Source: Zavarzinia marina
GTDB taxonomy: Bacteria > Pseudomonadota > Alphaproteobacteria > Zavarziniales > Zavarziniaceae
Direction of reading: 5' to 3'
Length of the DNA stretch: 64,000 nt
Assembly: GCF_021568905.1 (NCBI RefSeq)
Contig: NZ_JAKGSB010000006.1
Location: forward strand, 62,001 to 126,000
A model generated the notes under the pieces. The model saw nothing but the letters and a program-made list of their open reading frames with translations. It ran no database searches and was not told the origin of the DNA. How positions within the stretch are numbered: the first letter of the stretch is position 1; every line of letters starts with the position of its first letter. This document shows, in pieces, positions 35,890 through 46,476 of the stretch. A program made the position numbers and the translations under genes.

Positions 35890-36546
35890 TCAGGCGGTCG
35901 CGAATCCGAGCACCGCCTCGATCTGGCGGGTCACCTCGTCGATCGCCGCCATGCCGTCCACGGTGCCGAGCACGCCCTTGCTCTCGTAATAGGGCAGCAG
36001 GGGGGCGGTCTGGGCGTGGAACGCTTCGAGGCGGCTGCGCACCGTCTCGGCGTTGTCGTCGGCCCGGCGCTTGAATTCGGTCGAACCGCAGATGTCGCAG
36101 ACGCCCGCGACCTTCGGCTGATGGAATTTGTCGTGATAGCCGGCATTGCACTTGGCGCAGGTGTAGCGGCCCGAGACGCGCTCCACCAGGATCTCGTCGT
36201 CGACCTGCATGTCGATGACGTGATGCAGCTTCATGCCCCGTTCCGCCAGCATGGTGTCCAGCGCCTCGGCCTGCGCGACGGTGCGCGGGAAGCCGTCCAG
36301 GATGAAGCCGTTCTTGCAGTCGTCCTGGGCGATGCGGTCGGCGATGATGCCGACGACGATGTCGTCGGAGACGAGACCGCCCGCCGCCATCACCTCTTTC
36401 GCCCGCTTGCCCACTTCGGTGCCGGCGGCGACAGCGGCGCGCAGCATGTCGCCGGTTGAAAGCTGCACGAGACCGTGCGCACGCTCGAGACGCTGTGCCT
36501 GGGTGCCCTTACCGGCGCCCGGCGGTCCGAGAAGGATGAGATTCAT
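35890..36546 (-). CDS. adk: Adenylate kinase, zinc-type lid
   Basis: Interconverts ATP + AMP and 2 ADP. The 218-residue protein has the P-loop GPPGAGKGT at 7-15 and the DGFPRTV motif at 84-90. Cys 130, 133, 150 and 153 in the lid form a structural zinc site of the long-lid type. ATG 36546 overlaps the secY stop by 4 bases, so translation is coupled. This secY-adk-rpsM order is standard. Confidence 0.96.
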   Translation of the reverse strand: MNLILLGPPGAGKGTQAQRLERAHGLVQLSTGDMLRAAVAAGTEVGKRAKEVMAAGGLVSDDIVVGIIADRIAQDDCKNGFILDGFPRTVAQAEALDTMLAERGMKLHHVIDMQVDDEILVERVSGRYTCAKCNAGYHDKFHQPKVAGVCDICGSTEFKRRADDNAETVRSRLEAFHAQTAPLLPYYESKGVLGTVDGMAAIDEVTRQIEAVLGFATA

Positions 36547-37886
36547 TTCCCCCTGCCCTTCAGTTTCGACTTGCGGATCAGGCCCTCGTATTGATGCGCA
36601 AGCAGATGACTTTGAATCTGGGCGACCGTGTCCATGGTCACGCTCACCACGATCAGCAACGAGGTACCGCCGAAGTAGAACGGCACCGAATATTGGGTGA
36701 TGAGGATTTCCGGCAGGATACAGACCGCCGAAAGATAGGCGGCCCCCACCACCGTCAGCCGCGTCAGAATATGGTCCAGATGGTCCGCCGTGCGCTTGCC
36801 CGGCTTGATACCCGGAATGAAGCCACCGTATTTCCGCAGATTCTCGGCCGTTTCCGTCGGATTGAAGACGATCGCGGTGTAGAAGAAGCAGAAGAACACG
36901 ATGCCCGCTATATAAAGCGCCATATAGAGCGGTTGGCCATGCGCCAAAAGTCGGGTGACCGTCTGCAGCCACTCGGGCCCGCCGGTGCCGGCGAAATTGG
37001 CCACCGTCACCGGCAGCAGCAGCAGCGACGAGGCGAAGATCGGCGGGATGACGCCGGCCGTGTTGAGCTTCAGCGGCATGTGCGAGCTCTCGCCGCCGAA
37101 CATCTTGTTGCCCACCTGGCGCTTCGGATATTGCACCAGCACCCGGCGCTGGGCCCGCTCGAAGAACACGATGAAGGCGACGACCGCGACCACCAGCACC
37201 AGAATGGCGATGATCACGAAGGCCGACAGGGCGCCCGTGCGGCCCAGTTCCAGGGTCCGGATCAGCGCCGTCGGCAGCGCCGCGACGATGCCGGCGAAGA
37301 TGATCAGCGAAATGCCGTTGCCGACCCCGCGCGCGGTGATCTGTTCGCCCAGCCACATCAGGAAGACGGTGCCGCCGGTCAGCGTGATCACCGCCTCGAG
37401 CCGGAAGCCGAGGCCGGGGTCGATGACCGCCCCCATGCCATTGGCGCTCATGCCCTCGAGACCGACGGCGATGCCGTAGGCCTGGACCACCGCCAGCCCG
37501 ACGGTACCATAGCGGGTGTACTGGTTGAGCTTCTTGCGGCCCGACTCGCCTTCCTTCTTCAGCGCCTCGAGCGAGGGCGAGATGGAGGACAGGAGCTGCA
37601 CGATGATCGATGCCGTGATGTACGGCATGATGTTCAGGGCGAAGATCGTCATCCGCCCCAGGGCACCGCCGGCGAAGACGTCGAACATGCCCAGAATGCC
37701 GCCCTGGTTCTGCGCGAAGATCGCGGAGAGCGCGGCGGGGTCGACGCCCGGAATGGGAATATAGGTGCCGAGGCGGTAGATGATCAGGGCGCCGAGCGTG
37801 AACCAGATACGGCGCTTGAGTTCCGTGGCCTTGGAAAACGAGCTCCAGGAAAGATTCGCTGCGAGCTGTTCGGCGGCGGATGCCAT
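36543..37886 (-). CDS. secY: Protein translocase subunit SecY
   Basis: Central pore of the Sec translocon, 447 residues with ten transmembrane helices. The YIPIPGVDPAAL loop near residue 42, NIMPYITASIIVQLL near 85 and QYPKRQVG in the cytosolic loop near 255 are family signatures. ATG 37886. Coupled by a 4-base overlap to adk; rplO precedes it with a 152-base gap. Confidence 0.97.
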   Translation of the reverse strand: MASAAEQLAANLSWSSFSKATELKRRIWFTLGALIIYRLGTYIPIPGVDPAALSAIFAQNQGGILGMFDVFAGGALGRMTIFALNIMPYITASIIVQLLSSISPSLEALKKEGESGRKKLNQYTRYGTVGLAVVQAYGIAVGLEGMSANGMGAVIDPGLGFRLEAVITLTGGTVFLMWLGEQITARGVGNGISLIIFAGIVAALPTALIRTLELGRTGALSAFVIIAILVLVVAVVAFIVFFERAQRRVLVQYPKRQVGNKMFGGESSHMPLKLNTAGVIPPIFASSLLLLPVTVANFAGTGGPEWLQTVTRLLAHGQPLYMALYIAGIVFFCFFYTAIVFNPTETAENLRKYGGFIPGIKPGKRTADHLDHILTRLTVVGAAYLSAVCILPEILITQYSVPFYFGGTSLLIVVSVTMDTVAQIQSHLLAHQYEGLIRKSKLKGRGK

Positions 37887-38038
37887 CGCGATCCTCCTCG
37901 GGGCTTGGCGGCCGGATCAGGTGGCCCGCCCCACGCACATTGGACGAGAACTCGTAAAAACAAGTCCGAAAGACGCGAAAATCCGCGCGCCGGCCAGGAC
38001 CGCCTCAGCGGCCCGCCGACGCGCGGACTCGACCTATG

Positions 38039-38590
38039 TCAGCCGCGGGCCGCTTCGCGCGCTTCGCGCTTGGCGATCTGGGCCTTGCGGCGTTCGGCCT
38101 TCTTGCCTTCCTTGCGCGGCACTTCGCGCTTCGGAATGATGTTCACCGTGCCGCCAGCGGCCTGGACCGCCTCGACCGCCTTGGCCGAAGCCGCGTCGAC
38201 CTCGAAGGTCAGCGCCACCTTGATCTCGCCGTCGGCGAGCAGGCGCACCGGGAAGCCACGACGCAGGCCGAGAACACCGGTCTCGGACAGCACCGCCGGG
38301 GTGACGGTGGCACCGGCCTGGATCCGGCCGGCGTCGACCGCCGCCTGGATCTTGCCGAGGTTCACCGGCAGATAGGCGACGCGGAACAGGTTCTTGAACC
38401 CGCCCTTCGGCAGCCGGCGGTGGATCGGCATCTGGCCGCCTTCGAAGCCCTTGATGGCGACGCCGGAGCGTGCCTTCTGGCCCTTCACGCCGGCGCCCGA
38501 GGTCTTGCCCTTGCCGGAACCGATACCGCGGCCGACGCGCATGCGCGACGGACGCGAACCGGGATTGTCGGCGATTTCTGTCAGTTTCAT
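38039..38590 (-). CDS. rplO: 50S ribosomal protein L15
   Basis: Late-assembling large-subunit protein, 183 residues. The Gly-rich [20 protein letters not shown] at about 18-37 is diagnostic. The C-terminus carries an extra basic tail of about 25 residues ([18 protein letters not shown]), longer than the E. coli protein. ATG 38590. Lies between rpmD and secY. Confidence 0.97.
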   Translation of the reverse strand: MKLTEIADNPGSRPSRMRVGRGIGSGKGKTSGAGVKGQKARSGVAIKGFEGGQMPIHRRLPKGGFKNLFRVAYLPVNLGKIQAAVDAGRIQAGATVTPAVLSETGVLGLRRGFPVRLLADGEIKVALTFEVDAASAKAVEAVQAAGGTVNIIPKREVPRKEGKKAERRKAQIAKREAREAARG

Positions 38591-38626
38591 TTCGACATCC
38601 TCACGCTGGTGCGGTTTCGGGCCGGC

Positions 38627-38812
38627 TTATTCAGCCGGCTCGACCTTCACGAGGTGTTTCACCTTCTCGATCATGCCACGCACGGCCGGGGTATCCTCGA
38701 CCACGCTGACACGGTGCAGCTTGTTCAGGCCGAGCCCGACCAGGTGAGCTTCCTGCACCTTGGGGCGACGCAGCGGGCTGCGCACCTGGGTCAGTTTCAC
38801 TTTCGCGCTCAT
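38627..38812 (-). CDS. rpmD: 50S ribosomal protein L30
   Basis: Small large-subunit protein of 61 residues with the [20 protein letters not shown] start and the [13 protein letters not shown] motif. ATG 38812. Seven bases separate it from rpsE upstream; rplO follows. Confidence 0.96.
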   Translation of the reverse strand: MSAKVKLTQVRSPLRRPKVQEAHLVGLGLNKLHRVSVVEDTPAVRGMIEKVKHLVKVEPAE

Positions 38813-38819
38813 GATCCGA

Positions 38820-39383
38820 TCACTCCGCCGTGGCTTCCGCCGCCTCGGTCTCGGCCTCGGCCTTGCGGCCCTGGCCCATGAGATCCGAGACGCGCTTGCC
38901 GCGCTTCGCCGCCACCGAACGGGGCGACAGGCTCTTCTCCAGCGCGTCGAACGTGGCGCGGACCATGTTGTGCGGGTTCGAGGAACCCAGCGACTTGGTC
39001 ACCACGTCATGGACGCCCAGGGTTTCGAAGACCGCGCGCATCGGGCCGCCGGCGATGATGCCGGTACCCGGAGGGGCCGCGCGCAGCACCACGCGACCGG
39101 CGCCGTGACGGCCCTCGATGTCGTGATGCAGGGTGCGGCCTTCGCGCAGGTGGACGCGGATCAGCTTGCGCTTAGCCGCCTCGGTCGCCTTGCGGATGGC
39201 TTCCGGCACCTCGCGGGCCTTGCCGTGGCCGAAGCCGACCCGGCCCTTGCGGTCGCCGACGACCACCAGGGCCGCGAAACCGAAACGCCGACCGCCCTTC
39301 ACCACCTTGGCGACGCGGTTGATGTGGACCAGCTTGTCGACCAGTTCGTCCTGCTGGCGTTCGCCGTCGTGTTGACGTGCCAT
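38820..39383 (-). CDS. rpsE: 30S ribosomal protein S5
   Basis: Decoding-accuracy protein of the small subunit, 187 residues. Contains the [19 protein letters not shown] double-stranded RNA-binding region and [23 protein letters not shown] 39383 chosen because the protein then starts with the usual basic, Gln-rich leader; upstream frame extension lacks a ribosome site. A 22-residue Ala/Glu-rich tail is present. Confidence 0.96.
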   Translation of the reverse strand: MARQHDGERQQDELVDKLVHINRVAKVVKGGRRFGFAALVVVGDRKGRVGFGHGKAREVPEAIRKATEAAKRKLIRVHLREGRTLHHDIEGRHGAGRVVLRAAPPGTGIIAGGPMRAVFETLGVHDVVTKSLGSSNPHNMVRATFDALEKSLSPRSVAAKRGKRVSDLMGQGRKAEAETEAAEATAE

Positions 39384-39405
39384 TTCTACGTCCTTTCCAG
39401 CAGGC

Positions 39406-39765
39406 TCAGAACTCGAGACCGCCCTCTCGGGCGGCATCGGCGAGCGCCTTCACGCGACCATGATAGAGGTAGCCGCCACGGTCGAAGACGACCGCGCCGA
39501 CACCGGCTTCCTTGGCGCGCTTGGCGACGAGGAGGCCGACGGCCTTCGCCGCCTCCATGTCCGCGCCGGTCTTGAGCGTGCCCTTCAGCTCCTTGTCGAT
39601 CGTCGACGCCGCGGCGACCGTGCGGCCGCTCACGTCGTCGATGACCTGGGCATAGATGTGCTGCGACGAACGGAAGACGCTGAGGCGCGGCCGACCATTC
39701 GCGAGTTTGCGCAGGCGGATGCGGGTCCGCTCCCTGCGACGTTCGAAGGTGTCCTTGATCGCCAT
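39406..39765 (-). CDS. rplR: 50S ribosomal protein L18
   Basis: 5S rRNA-binding protein of 119 residues. [18 protein letters not shown] and the final [20 protein letters not shown] are diagnostic. ATG 39765, five bases downstream of the rplF stop codon. Confidence 0.97.
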   Translation of the reverse strand: MAIKDTFERRRERTRIRLRKLANGRPRLSVFRSSQHIYAQVIDDVSGRTVAAASTIDKELKGTLKTGADMEAAKAVGLLVAKRAKEAGVGAVVFDRGGYLYHGRVKALADAAREGGLEF

Positions 39766-39770
39766 GTTCG

Positions 39771-40304
39771 TTACTTCTTCTTGCCTTCCTTGCGGAAGAT
39801 CCGCTCGGTCGAATACTTGATGCCCTTGCCCTTGTACGGCTCCGGCCGGCGCCAATCGCGAATGTCCGCCGCGAACTGACCGACGTGCTGGGGATTGATC
39901 CCCGAGACCGCGATCATCGTGGGCTTCTCGCACTTGACGTCGATGCCTTCGGGAATGGGCATCACGACATCGTGGGAATAGCCGAGGTTGAGCTGCAGGT
40001 TCCGGCCCTGGACCGCGGCGCGGTAACCCACGCCGTTGATCTCCAGGTCCTTGCGGAAGCCTTCGGTCACACCCTTCACCATGTTGGCGACCAGGGTGCG
40101 GGCCATGCCCCAACGCTCACGCGCACGCTTTTCCTTCGAGCGCGGCGTCAGCGAAACGGCATTGCCGTCCAGCTTCACCTCGATCTCGTCGACGATACGG
40201 TGCTCGAGCTGGCCCTTCGGCCCCTTGACCGTGATGTCCTGGCCCTCGACGGTGACGTTCACGCCGGCGGGAAAGACCACCGGCTTCTTGCCGATACGCG
40301 ACAT
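39771..40304 (-). CDS. rplF: 50S ribosomal protein L6
   Basis: Large-subunit protein near the factor-binding site, 177 residues with two related alpha/beta domains. [15 protein letters not shown] opens it, and the C-terminal [11 protein letters not shown] motif is present. ATG 40304. Part of the spc operon between rpsH and rplR. Confidence 0.97.
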   Translation of the reverse strand: MSRIGKKPVVFPAGVNVTVEGQDITVKGPKGQLEHRIVDEIEVKLDGNAVSLTPRSKEKRARERWGMARTLVANMVKGVTEGFRKDLEINGVGYRAAVQGRNLQLNLGYSHDVVMPIPEGIDVKCEKPTMIAVSGINPQHVGQFAADIRDWRRPEPYKGKGIKYSTERIFRKEGKKK

Positions 40305-40326
40305 GTTCCTGCCCTCCTTGCCGAGA

Positions 40327-40725
40327 TCAGAACACGCGGCACAGCACTTCACCGCCAACATTGGCGGCACGTGCTGCGGCGTCGGACATCACGCCACGCG
40401 GCGTCGACAGGATCTGGATGCCGAGACCGTTGCGGTAGGTCGGCAGATCCCTGATCGACGAATAGACGCGGCGACCGGGACGGGACACGCGATCGATCAC
40501 CTGGATGACCGGCAGGCCCTCATGATACTTCAGCTCGATCTCGATCTCCGCCGAACCATTGTCGGCGGTCGCCGCCGTATAGCCACGGATGTAGCCTTCG
40601 GACGCCAGGACATCGAGAACGCGCGCGCGCAGTTTCGACGCGGGGGAACGCACAGTCGCCTTGCCGGCGGACTGACCGTTACGGATACGCGTCAGCATAT
40701 CGCCGAGCGGATCGCTCAGTGCCAT
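40327..40725 (-). CDS. rpsH: 30S ribosomal protein S8
   Basis: Central-domain 16S rRNA binder of 132 residues; in E. coli it is the translational repressor of the spc operon. Recognised by [14 protein letters not shown] at the start and [14 protein letters not shown] near the end. ATG 40725. Lies between rpsN and rplF. Confidence 0.97.
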   Translation of the reverse strand: MALSDPLGDMLTRIRNGQSAGKATVRSPASKLRARVLDVLASEGYIRGYTAATADNGSAEIEIELKYHEGLPVIQVIDRVSRPGRRVYSSIRDLPTYRNGLGIQILSTPRGVMSDAAARAANVGGEVLCRVF

Positions 40726-40736
40726 CGCGGTTCTCC

Positions 40737-41042
40737 TTACCAGCTCGACTTGACCATGCCGGGAATCTGGCCGGACGAGGCCAGTTCACGCAGGGCAACA
40801 CGGGAAAGCTTCAGCTTGCGATAGTTGCCGCGGGGACGACCCGAGACCTCGCAGCGCAGGCGGACGCGAACCTTCGCGCCGTTGCGCGGCATTTCCGCAA
40901 GCTTCAGGGTGGCGGCGAAGCGCTCTTCGTCGGTGATCGACTGATCCATGACGATGGCCTTCAGCCGGGCGCGCTTGGCGGCGTGCTGAGCGGCCAGCTT
41001 GGCGCGGCGCTTGTTCTTTTCGACGGCACTCGTCTTTGCCAT
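40737..41042 (-). CDS. rpsN: 30S ribosomal protein S14 (zinc-free type)
   Basis: Head protein of 101 residues, the long zinc-independent form without CxxC pairs. The [19 protein letters not shown] motif is near the C-terminus. ATG 41042, eleven bases after the rplE stop codon. Confidence 0.97.
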   Translation of the reverse strand: MAKTSAVEKNKRRAKLAAQHAAKRARLKAIVMDQSITDEERFAATLKLAEMPRNGAKVRVRLRCEVSGRPRGNYRKLKLSRVALRELASSGQIPGMVKSSW

Positions 41043-41052
41043 GTGCCTATCC

Positions 41053-41610
41053 TCAGTTGGCGAACGGCAGGTCGAAGGCCGCGAGGAGCGCCTTGGCTTC
41101 CTCGTCCTTCTCCGCCGTCGTGCAGATGACGATGTCCATACCGCGAACGGTGTCGACCTTGTCGTAGTTGATCTCGGGGAAGATGATCTGCTCCTTCAGG
41201 CCCATGGCGTAGTTGCCACGGCCGTCGAAGCTCTTCCCGTTGAGACCACGGAAGTCGCGAACGCGCGGCAGCGCGATCGTCACCAGGCGATCCAGGAATT
41301 CATACATGCGGTCGGCGCGCAGCGTGACCTTCACGCCGACGGGAGCACCTTCACGCAGCTTGAAGCCCGCGATCGCCTTGGAGGCCTTGGTGATCACCGG
41401 CTTCTGACCCGCGATCGCGGTCATGTTCTCGACCGCGCCCTGGATCTTCTTGCCGTCGGTCGCGGCTTCGCCGACGCCCATGTTGATCACGATCTTCTCG
41501 AGGCGCGGCACCTGCATCGGGTTCTTGTACGAGAACTGCTCGAGCAGCTTGGCGCGGATGACCTCGTTGTACTGCCGCTTCAGGCGCGGCTCGATACGGG
41601 TGTCAGACAT
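41053..41610 (-). CDS. rplE: 50S ribosomal protein L5
   Basis: 5S rRNA-binding protein of 185 residues that contacts the P-site tRNA. The motif [20 protein letters not shown] and [20 protein letters not shown] are diagnostic. ATG 41610 overlaps the 3' end of rplX by 8 bases. Confidence 0.97.
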   Translation of the reverse strand: MSDTRIEPRLKRQYNEVIRAKLLEQFSYKNPMQVPRLEKIVINMGVGEAATDGKKIQGAVENMTAIAGQKPVITKASKAIAGFKLREGAPVGVKVTLRADRMYEFLDRLVTIALPRVRDFRGLNGKSFDGRGNYAMGLKEQIIFPEINYDKVDTVRGMDIVICTTAEKDEEAKALLAAFDLPFAN

Positions 41611-41941
41611 CGATCACATCTCCCGAACGCTTGGCCACGCGGACCTTGCGGCCGTCCTCGAGCGTCTTGAAGCCGATGCGCGAGGGCTGGCCGTCGCGCG
41701 GATCTTCGATCGCGAGGTTGGACACATGGATCGGCGCTTCCTTCTCGACGATCCCGCCCTGGGTGGTCTGGGTCTGCCGGGTGTGGCGCTTCACGACATT
41801 GACGCCCGCGACGACGGCGCGCGCCTCGGCGGGCAGGACGCGCACGACTTCACCGTGCTTGCCCTTGTCCTTGCCGGTCAGCACGACGACCTTGTCGCCC
41901 TTGCGGATGCGCAGCTTCTGATGATCCGGATGGGCAGACAT
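41603..41941 (-). CDS. rplX: 50S ribosomal protein L24
   Basis: Assembly-initiator protein of 112 residues with the KOW motif in [22 protein letters not shown] 41941 overlaps the rplN stop by one base; the GTG immediately upstream (41944) is an alternative. Overlaps rplE by 8 bases at its end. Confidence 0.97.
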   Translation of the reverse strand: MSAHPDHQKLRIRKGDKVVVLTGKDKGKHGEVVRVLPAEARAVVAGVNVVKRHTRQTQTTQGGIVEKEAPIHVSNLAIEDPRDGQPSRIGFKTLEDGRKVRVAKRSGDVIDV

Positions 41942-42309
41942 CACAGCACCTCCGGCGCGAGGGAAATGATCTTCATGTGGTTGCGGCCACGCAGCTCGCG
42001 CACCACCGGCCCGAAGATACGGGTGCCGATCGGCTCGTTCTGCTTGTTGATCAGGACCGCCGCGTTGTGGTCGAAACGGATGGCCGTCCCGTCCGCGCGG
42101 CGGACTTCCTTGGCCGTCCGCACGACGACGGCGCGATGAACGTCGCCCTTCTTCACGCGGCCGCGGGGAATCGCCTCCTTGACGGAGACGACGATGATGT
42201 CACCGACGCTGGCATAGCGGCGTCCCGCGCCGCCCAGCACCTTGATGCACATCACCCGACGCGCGCCCGAATTGTCGGCCACGTCCAGGTTCGTCTGCAT
42301 CTGGATCAT
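41941..42309 (-). CDS. rplN: 50S ribosomal protein L14
   Basis: Intersubunit-bridge protein of 122 residues. [19 protein letters not shown] and the [16 protein letters not shown] region are diagnostic. ATG 42309. Start of the spc segment, after rpsQ. Confidence 0.98.
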   Translation of the reverse strand: MIQMQTNLDVADNSGARRVMCIKVLGGAGRRYASVGDIIVVSVKEAIPRGRVKKGDVHRAVVVRTAKEVRRADGTAIRFDHNAAVLINKQNEPIGTRIFGPVVRELRGRNHMKIISLAPEVL

Positions 42310-42335
42310 GTTTCGCTACTCCTAAGTACCCGGCG

Positions 42336-42599
42336 TCAGGCCTGGGTAATGGGCTGCCCGTCCGCGCCCACGGCGCCGATGACCACCCAGGTCTTCAGCT
42401 TCGAGAGCGGACGGCATTCTTCGATGTTCACGATGTCACCGACCTTGTACTGGTTGGTTTCATCGTGTGCGTGGTACTTCTTCGACCGACGCACAACTTT
42501 CTTCATGACCGGGTGCATCACGCGGCGCTCGACCTTGACCACGACGGTCTTGTCGGTCTTGTCGCTGACGACGACGCCCTGCATCACTCGCTTCGGCAT
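42336..42599 (-). CDS. rpsQ: 30S ribosomal protein S17
   Basis: Primary 16S rRNA-binding protein of 87 residues with an OB fold. [20 protein letters not shown] and the [14 protein letters not shown] motif identify it. ATG 42599. Last gene of the S10 segment. Confidence 0.97.
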   Translation of the reverse strand: MPKRVMQGVVVSDKTDKTVVVKVERRVMHPVMKKVVRRSKKYHAHDETNQYKVGDIVNIEECRPLSKLKTWVVIGAVGADGQPITQA

Positions 42600-42633
42600 C
42601 TGGTTTCTCCCAAAGACGCGTTCCTCGGCCCGA

Positions 42634-42840
42634 TCAGGCCGAGGCAGCCGCCTTTTCCTTCAGAACGGTCAGGATCTTCGCGATCTCGCGACGCACGGCC
42701 CCCTGCCGGGCCGTATTCTCAAGCTGGCCGGTCGCCTTCTGAAAGCGCAGGTTGAACTGCTCCTTCTTCAGGACCGTCAGACGGTCAGTCAACTCGTCGG
42801 TCGTCTTGAGGCGCAGATCTGTAGCCTTGACGCTCGCCAT
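42634..42840 (-). CDS. rpmC: 50S ribosomal protein L29
   Basis: Two-helix protein of 68 residues at the polypeptide exit tunnel. [19 protein letters not shown] is diagnostic. ATG 42840 is preferred over TTG 42846, which overlaps the rplP stop codon. Confidence 0.97.
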   Translation of the reverse strand: MASVKATDLRLKTTDELTDRLTVLKKEQFNLRFQKATGQLENTARQGAVRREIAKILTVLKEKAAASA

Positions 42841-42842
42841 TT

Positions 42843-43262
42843 TCAAGCTCCCTCACCAAGCCGGGTGACGAATTTCGTCGCGATCGGCAGTTTGGCGGCG
42901 CCGCGGGCGAAAGCCTCGCGCGCCAGGTCCACCGGCACACCGTCCATCTCGAACATGATGCGACCGGGCTTCACGCGGCAGACCCAGAGCTCGGGCGAAC
43001 CCTTGCCCTTACCCATGCGGACTTCGGTCGGCTTCTTCGAAACCGGCACGTCCGGGAAGATGCGGATCCAGACGCGACCCTGACGCTTGATGTGGCGGGT
43101 GATCGCGCGGCGGCAGGCTTCGATCTGGCGCGCCGTGATGCGCTCCGGCTCCAGGGCCTTCAGGCCGAAGGCGCCGAAGTTGAGCGCGGTGCCGCCCTTG
43201 GCATTGCCGTGGATCCGGCCCTTGAAGGCCTTGCGGAACTTAGTACGCTTCGGTTGCAGCAT
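42843..43262 (-). CDS. rplP: 50S ribosomal protein L16
   Basis: Large-subunit protein near the A-site tRNA elbow, 139 residues. [20 protein letters not shown] and [20 protein letters not shown] are diagnostic. ATG 43262, six bases after the rpsC stop codon. Confidence 0.98.
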   Translation of the reverse strand: MLQPKRTKFRKAFKGRIHGNAKGGTALNFGAFGLKALEPERITARQIEACRRAITRHIKRQGRVWIRIFPDVPVSKKPTEVRMGKGKGSPELWVCRVKPGRIMFEMDGVPVDLAREAFARGAAKLPIATKFVTRLGEGA

Positions 43263-43268
43263 GGCGAA

Positions 43269-44045
43269 TTACTCCGCGTCGGGCTCGGCCTGCGCCGGCT
43301 GGCCGCGGCCGCGATCGCCCCGGCGGTCACGCCGGTCGCGATGCTCGCGCGGCTCGCGCTCGGGGCGGGCCTGATTGGCTTGCTCGGCCAGGCGCTTGTC
43401 CTGGGCCATCGGGTCGTGGGCCATGATCTCGCCCTTGAACACCCAGACCTTCACGCCGCAGGTGCCCATGGCGGTATGCGCCGTGCCGAGACCGAAATCG
43501 ATGTCCGCGCGAAGCGTGTGCAGGGGCACGCGGCCCTCGCGGTACCATTCGATGCGGGCGATTTCGGCACCGCCGAGACGGCCGCCGCAGTTGATGCGGA
43601 TGCCGCCGGCGCCGAGGCGCATGGCCGACTGCACCGAGCGCTTCATGGCGCGGCGGAAGGCCACGCGGCGCTCGAGCTGCTGGGCGATGTTCTCGGCGAT
43701 CAGCTTGGCGTCGATCTCGGGCTTGCGGATCTCGACGATGTTCAGGCTGACCTCGGACTTGGTCATCTTGGCGAGTTCGGCGCGCAGCTTCTCGATGTCC
43801 GCGCCCTTCTTGCCGATGACCACGCCCGGACGGGCGGTATGGATGGTCACGCGGCACTTCTTGGCCGGACGCTCGATCACGACGCGGGCGATGCCAGCCG
43901 AGGAGAGCTTCTTCTCGAGGAACTTGCGGATCTTCAGGTCTTCATGGAGAAGCCCGGCGAAGTCCTTCTTGCTCGCGTACCAGCGGGAATCCCAGGTGCG
44001 GTTGATCCCGAGGCGCAGGCCGATCGGATTGACTTTCTGACCCAT
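43269..44045 (-). CDS. rpsC: 30S ribosomal protein S3
   Basis: mRNA-entry protein of the small subunit, 258 residues. [20 protein letters not shown] opens it and the KH-domain stretch [15 protein letters not shown] lies near residue 60. A C-terminal charged tail of about 45 residues rich in Arg/Glu/Asp ([16 protein letters not shown]) exceeds the E. coli length. ATG 44045, following rplV by four bases. Confidence 0.97.
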   Translation of the reverse strand: MGQKVNPIGLRLGINRTWDSRWYASKKDFAGLLHEDLKIRKFLEKKLSSAGIARVVIERPAKKCRVTIHTARPGVVIGKKGADIEKLRAELAKMTKSEVSLNIVEIRKPEIDAKLIAENIAQQLERRVAFRRAMKRSVQSAMRLGAGGIRINCGGRLGGAEIARIEWYREGRVPLHTLRADIDFGLGTAHTAMGTCGVKVWVFKGEIMAHDPMAQDKRLAEQANQARPEREPREHRDRRDRRGDRGRGQPAQAEPDAE

Positions 44046-44049
44046 CGCC

Positions 44050-44436
44050 TTACTCCTCCGCCGCCTCGGCGCGTTCACGCACGACGACGGTGATGTTCGA
44101 GAATTCCTTGACGACGCCCGCCGCGCGGCCACGGGCGCGCGCATGGAAGCGGCGCATGGCCAGCGAACGACCGACGGTCGCCTGCGACACCACCAGGCTG
44201 TCGATGTCCAGCTGGTGGTTGTTCTCGGCGTTGGCGATCGCGCTCTCGAGCACCTTCTTCACGTCGCGCGCGATGTGCTTCTTCGAGAAGGTCAGCTCGG
44301 CCAGCGCGGTCGAGACCGCCTTGCCGCGGATCTGCTGCGCGACGAGGTTCAGCTTGCGGGTCGACGAACGCAGGTTGTTGCCGATCGCCATCGCCTCGTT
44401 CTCGGCCACCCGGCGAGGGTTCTTGGACTGGGACAT
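44050..44436 (-). CDS. rplV: 50S ribosomal protein L22
   Basis: Exit-tunnel protein of 128 residues; its beta-hairpin reaches the constriction. [20 protein letters not shown] and [20 protein letters not shown] identify it. ATG 44436 lies three bases from the end of rpsS. Confidence 0.97.
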   Translation of the reverse strand: MSQSKNPRRVAENEAMAIGNNLRSSTRKLNLVAQQIRGKAVSTALAELTFSKKHIARDVKKVLESAIANAENNHQLDIDSLVVSQATVGRSLAMRRFHARARGRAAGVVKEFSNITVVVRERAEAAEE

Positions 44437-44438
44437 CC

Positions 44439-44717
44439 TTACTTCCTCTTCGCCTTCTTGTCGGCGGCGTGGCCATAGTAGGTCCGCGTCGGCGCGAATT
44501 CGCCGAGCTTGTGACCGACCATGTCCTCGTTCACCAGCACGGGGATGAACTTGTGGCCGTTGTAGACGCCGAACGTCAGCCCCAGGAACTGGGGCAGAAT
44601 GGTCGAGCGGCGCGACCAGGTCTTGATGACTTCCTTGCGGCCCGAGGTGCGAGTGGCTTCTGCCTTCTTCAGCAGATAACCGTCGACGAACGGACCTTTC
44701 CAAACTGAGCGAGTCAC
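44439..44717 (-). CDS. rpsS: 30S ribosomal protein S19
   Basis: Head protein of 92 residues that pairs with S13. [19 protein letters not shown] and [17 protein letters not shown] are diagnostic. Start is GTG 44717; the frame remains open further upstream inside rplB but without family support. Confidence 0.97.
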   Translation of the reverse strand: MTRSVWKGPFVDGYLLKKAEATRTSGRKEVIKTWSRRSTILPQFLGLTFGVYNGHKFIPVLVNEDMVGHKLGEFAPTRTYYGHAADKKAKRK

Positions 44718-44728
44718 GGCGGTCTCCG

Positions 44729-45562
44729 TTACTTCTTCTTGGCGTGACGCGAGCGCAGGATGAAGGCGTCGGACCGCTTGTTGTTGCGGGTCCGCTTGCC
44801 CTTCGTCGGCTTGCCCCAAGGCGTCACGGGATGGCGACCGCCGGAGGTCCGGCCTTCACCACCACCATGCGGGTGATCGATCGGGTTCATCGCGACACCG
44901 CGAACCGACGGGCGGATGCCCATCCAGCGCGCGCGGCCGGCCTTGCCGATCTTGGTGTTCTGGTTGTCGGGGTTCGAGACGGCACCGACCGAGGCGAGGC
45001 ATTCGCCGCGAATCATGCGCTGCTCGGTCGACGACAGCCGAACGATGACATAGGCGCCGTCGCGACCCACGATCTGGGCGTAGGTCCCGGCGGAGCGGGC
45101 GATGGCGCCGCCCTTGCCGATCTTCATCTCCACATTGTGGACGATGGTGCCGATCGGCAGGTTCTTCAGGGGCGCGGCATTGCCCGGCTTCACGTCCACA
45201 CGCTCGCCCGAGACGACGGTATCGCCCACGGCCAGGCGCTGCGGCGCCAGGATGTAGGAGAGTTCGCCGTCCTCATAGCGGATGAGGGCGATGAAGGCGG
45301 TGCGGTTCGGATCATATTCGATCCGTTCCACCGTCGCCGGCACGTCGAACTTGCGGCGCTTGAAGTCCACCAGGCGGTAGGCCTTCTTGTGACCGCCACC
45401 GACGCGGCGCATGGTGATGCGGCCGTGGTTGTTGCGGCCGGCGTTCTTCGTCAGGCCTTCGGTCAGGGTCTTGACCGGCTTGCCCTTGTAGAGGCCGGAG
45501 CGGTCGATCAGCACCGTGCCGCGGAGCGACGGGGTGATCGAGCGGAAAGTCTTCAACGCCAT
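44729..45562 (-). CDS. rplB: 50S ribosomal protein L2
   Basis: Core large-subunit protein needed for subunit joining and peptidyl transfer, 277 residues. The conserved [20 protein letters not shown] region lies near 220-239, containing the essential His, and [20 protein letters not shown] is near the start. ATG 45562. Confidence 0.98.
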   Translation of the reverse strand: MALKTFRSITPSLRGTVLIDRSGLYKGKPVKTLTEGLTKNAGRNNHGRITMRRVGGGHKKAYRLVDFKRRKFDVPATVERIEYDPNRTAFIALIRYEDGELSYILAPQRLAVGDTVVSGERVDVKPGNAAPLKNLPIGTIVHNVEMKIGKGGAIARSAGTYAQIVGRDGAYVIVRLSSTEQRMIRGECLASVGAVSNPDNQNTKIGKAGRARWMGIRPSVRGVAMNPIDHPHGGGEGRTSGGRHPVTPWGKPTKGKRTRNNKRSDAFILRSRHAKKK

Positions 45563-45565
45563 GGC

Positions 45566-45859
45566 TTAGATCCCGGTCGTCACGTCGATCGACTGGCCCT
45601 CGGCCAGGGTCACGACGGCCTTCTTGACATCCGACCGCTTGCCGATGCGACCACGGAAACGCTTGGTCTTGCCTTCGGTGCGGATGGTGTTGACGGCGGT
45701 CACCTTCACCTGGAACAGCTTCTCGACGGCGGCACGGATTTCCGGCTTGGTCGCGGTCAGCGGCACCTTGAAGACAACCTGGTTATGCTCCGACGCGGCG
45801 GTGGACTTTTCAGTGATCACCGGCGACAGGATGATGTCGTAATGGTTCAGCTCGCTCAT
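45566..45859 (-). CDS. rplW: 50S ribosomal protein L23
   Basis: Exit-tunnel rim protein of 97 residues that docks SRP and trigger factor. [20 protein letters not shown] and [20 protein letters not shown] identify it. ATG 45859 overlaps the rplD stop by 4 bases. Confidence 0.97.
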   Translation of the reverse strand: MSELNHYDIILSPVITEKSTAASEHNQVVFKVPLTATKPEIRAAVEKLFQVKVTAVNTIRTEGKTKRFRGRIGKRSDVKKAVVTLAEGQSIDVTTGI

Positions 45860-46473
45860 TTCAGGCGGGCCTCCAGGCTTTCGACCGCCGCCTTGGTCAG
45901 CACCAGCTTCTCACGACGCAGGATGTCGTAGACGTTGGCGCCGATCGTGGGCAGCACGTCGACATGCGGAATGTTGCGGGCGGCGCGGGCGAAGCCCTCG
46001 TTCAGCTCGGCGTCGACCACCAGGACCGAATTCCAGCCGAGGGTCGCGAACTTCGCCTTCAGGGCGGCGGTCTTGCCGTCCTCGAAAGCGGCGTTCTCGA
46101 GAACGATCAGCTGACCGGCCTGAGCCTTCGCCGAAAGCGCGTTGCGCAGCGCGAGCTTGCGCACCTTCTTCGGCAGGTCGAAGCCATGATCGCGCACCAC
46201 TGGCCCCATGGGCTTGAAGCCGCCGCGGAACTGGGTGGCCTTCTTCGAGCCGTGACGGGCATGGCCCGTCCCCTTCTGGCGGTACATCTTCTTGGTGGTC
46301 GCGGTGATCTCGCCCTTGGTCTTCACGCGGTGCGTGCCGGCCTGGCGCTTCGCCAACTGCCACAGCACCATGCGGTGCAGGATGTCGGCGCGCGGCTCCA
46401 GACCGAAGACCTCGTCGGCGAGGTCGATCGAACCGGCGACGGTCGCGTCGAGGGTCGTAATGTCGGCCTTCAT
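45856..46473 (-). CDS. rplD: 50S ribosomal protein L4
   Basis: Large-subunit protein of 205 residues; in E. coli it also represses the S10 operon. The [19 protein letters not shown] loop is diagnostic. ATG 46473. Coupled to rplW by ATGA. Whether it controls a leader here is unknown; no S10-type leader was recognised upstream of rpsJ. Confidence 0.97.
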   Translation of the reverse strand: MKADITTLDATVAGSIDLADEVFGLEPRADILHRMVLWQLAKRQAGTHRVKTKGEITATTKKMYRQKGTGHARHGSKKATQFRGGFKPMGPVVRDHGFDLPKKVRKLALRNALSAKAQAGQLIVLENAAFEDGKTAALKAKFATLGWNSVLVVDAELNEGFARAARNIPHVDVLPTIGANVYDILRREKLVLTKAAVESLEARLK

Positions 46474-46476
46474 CTA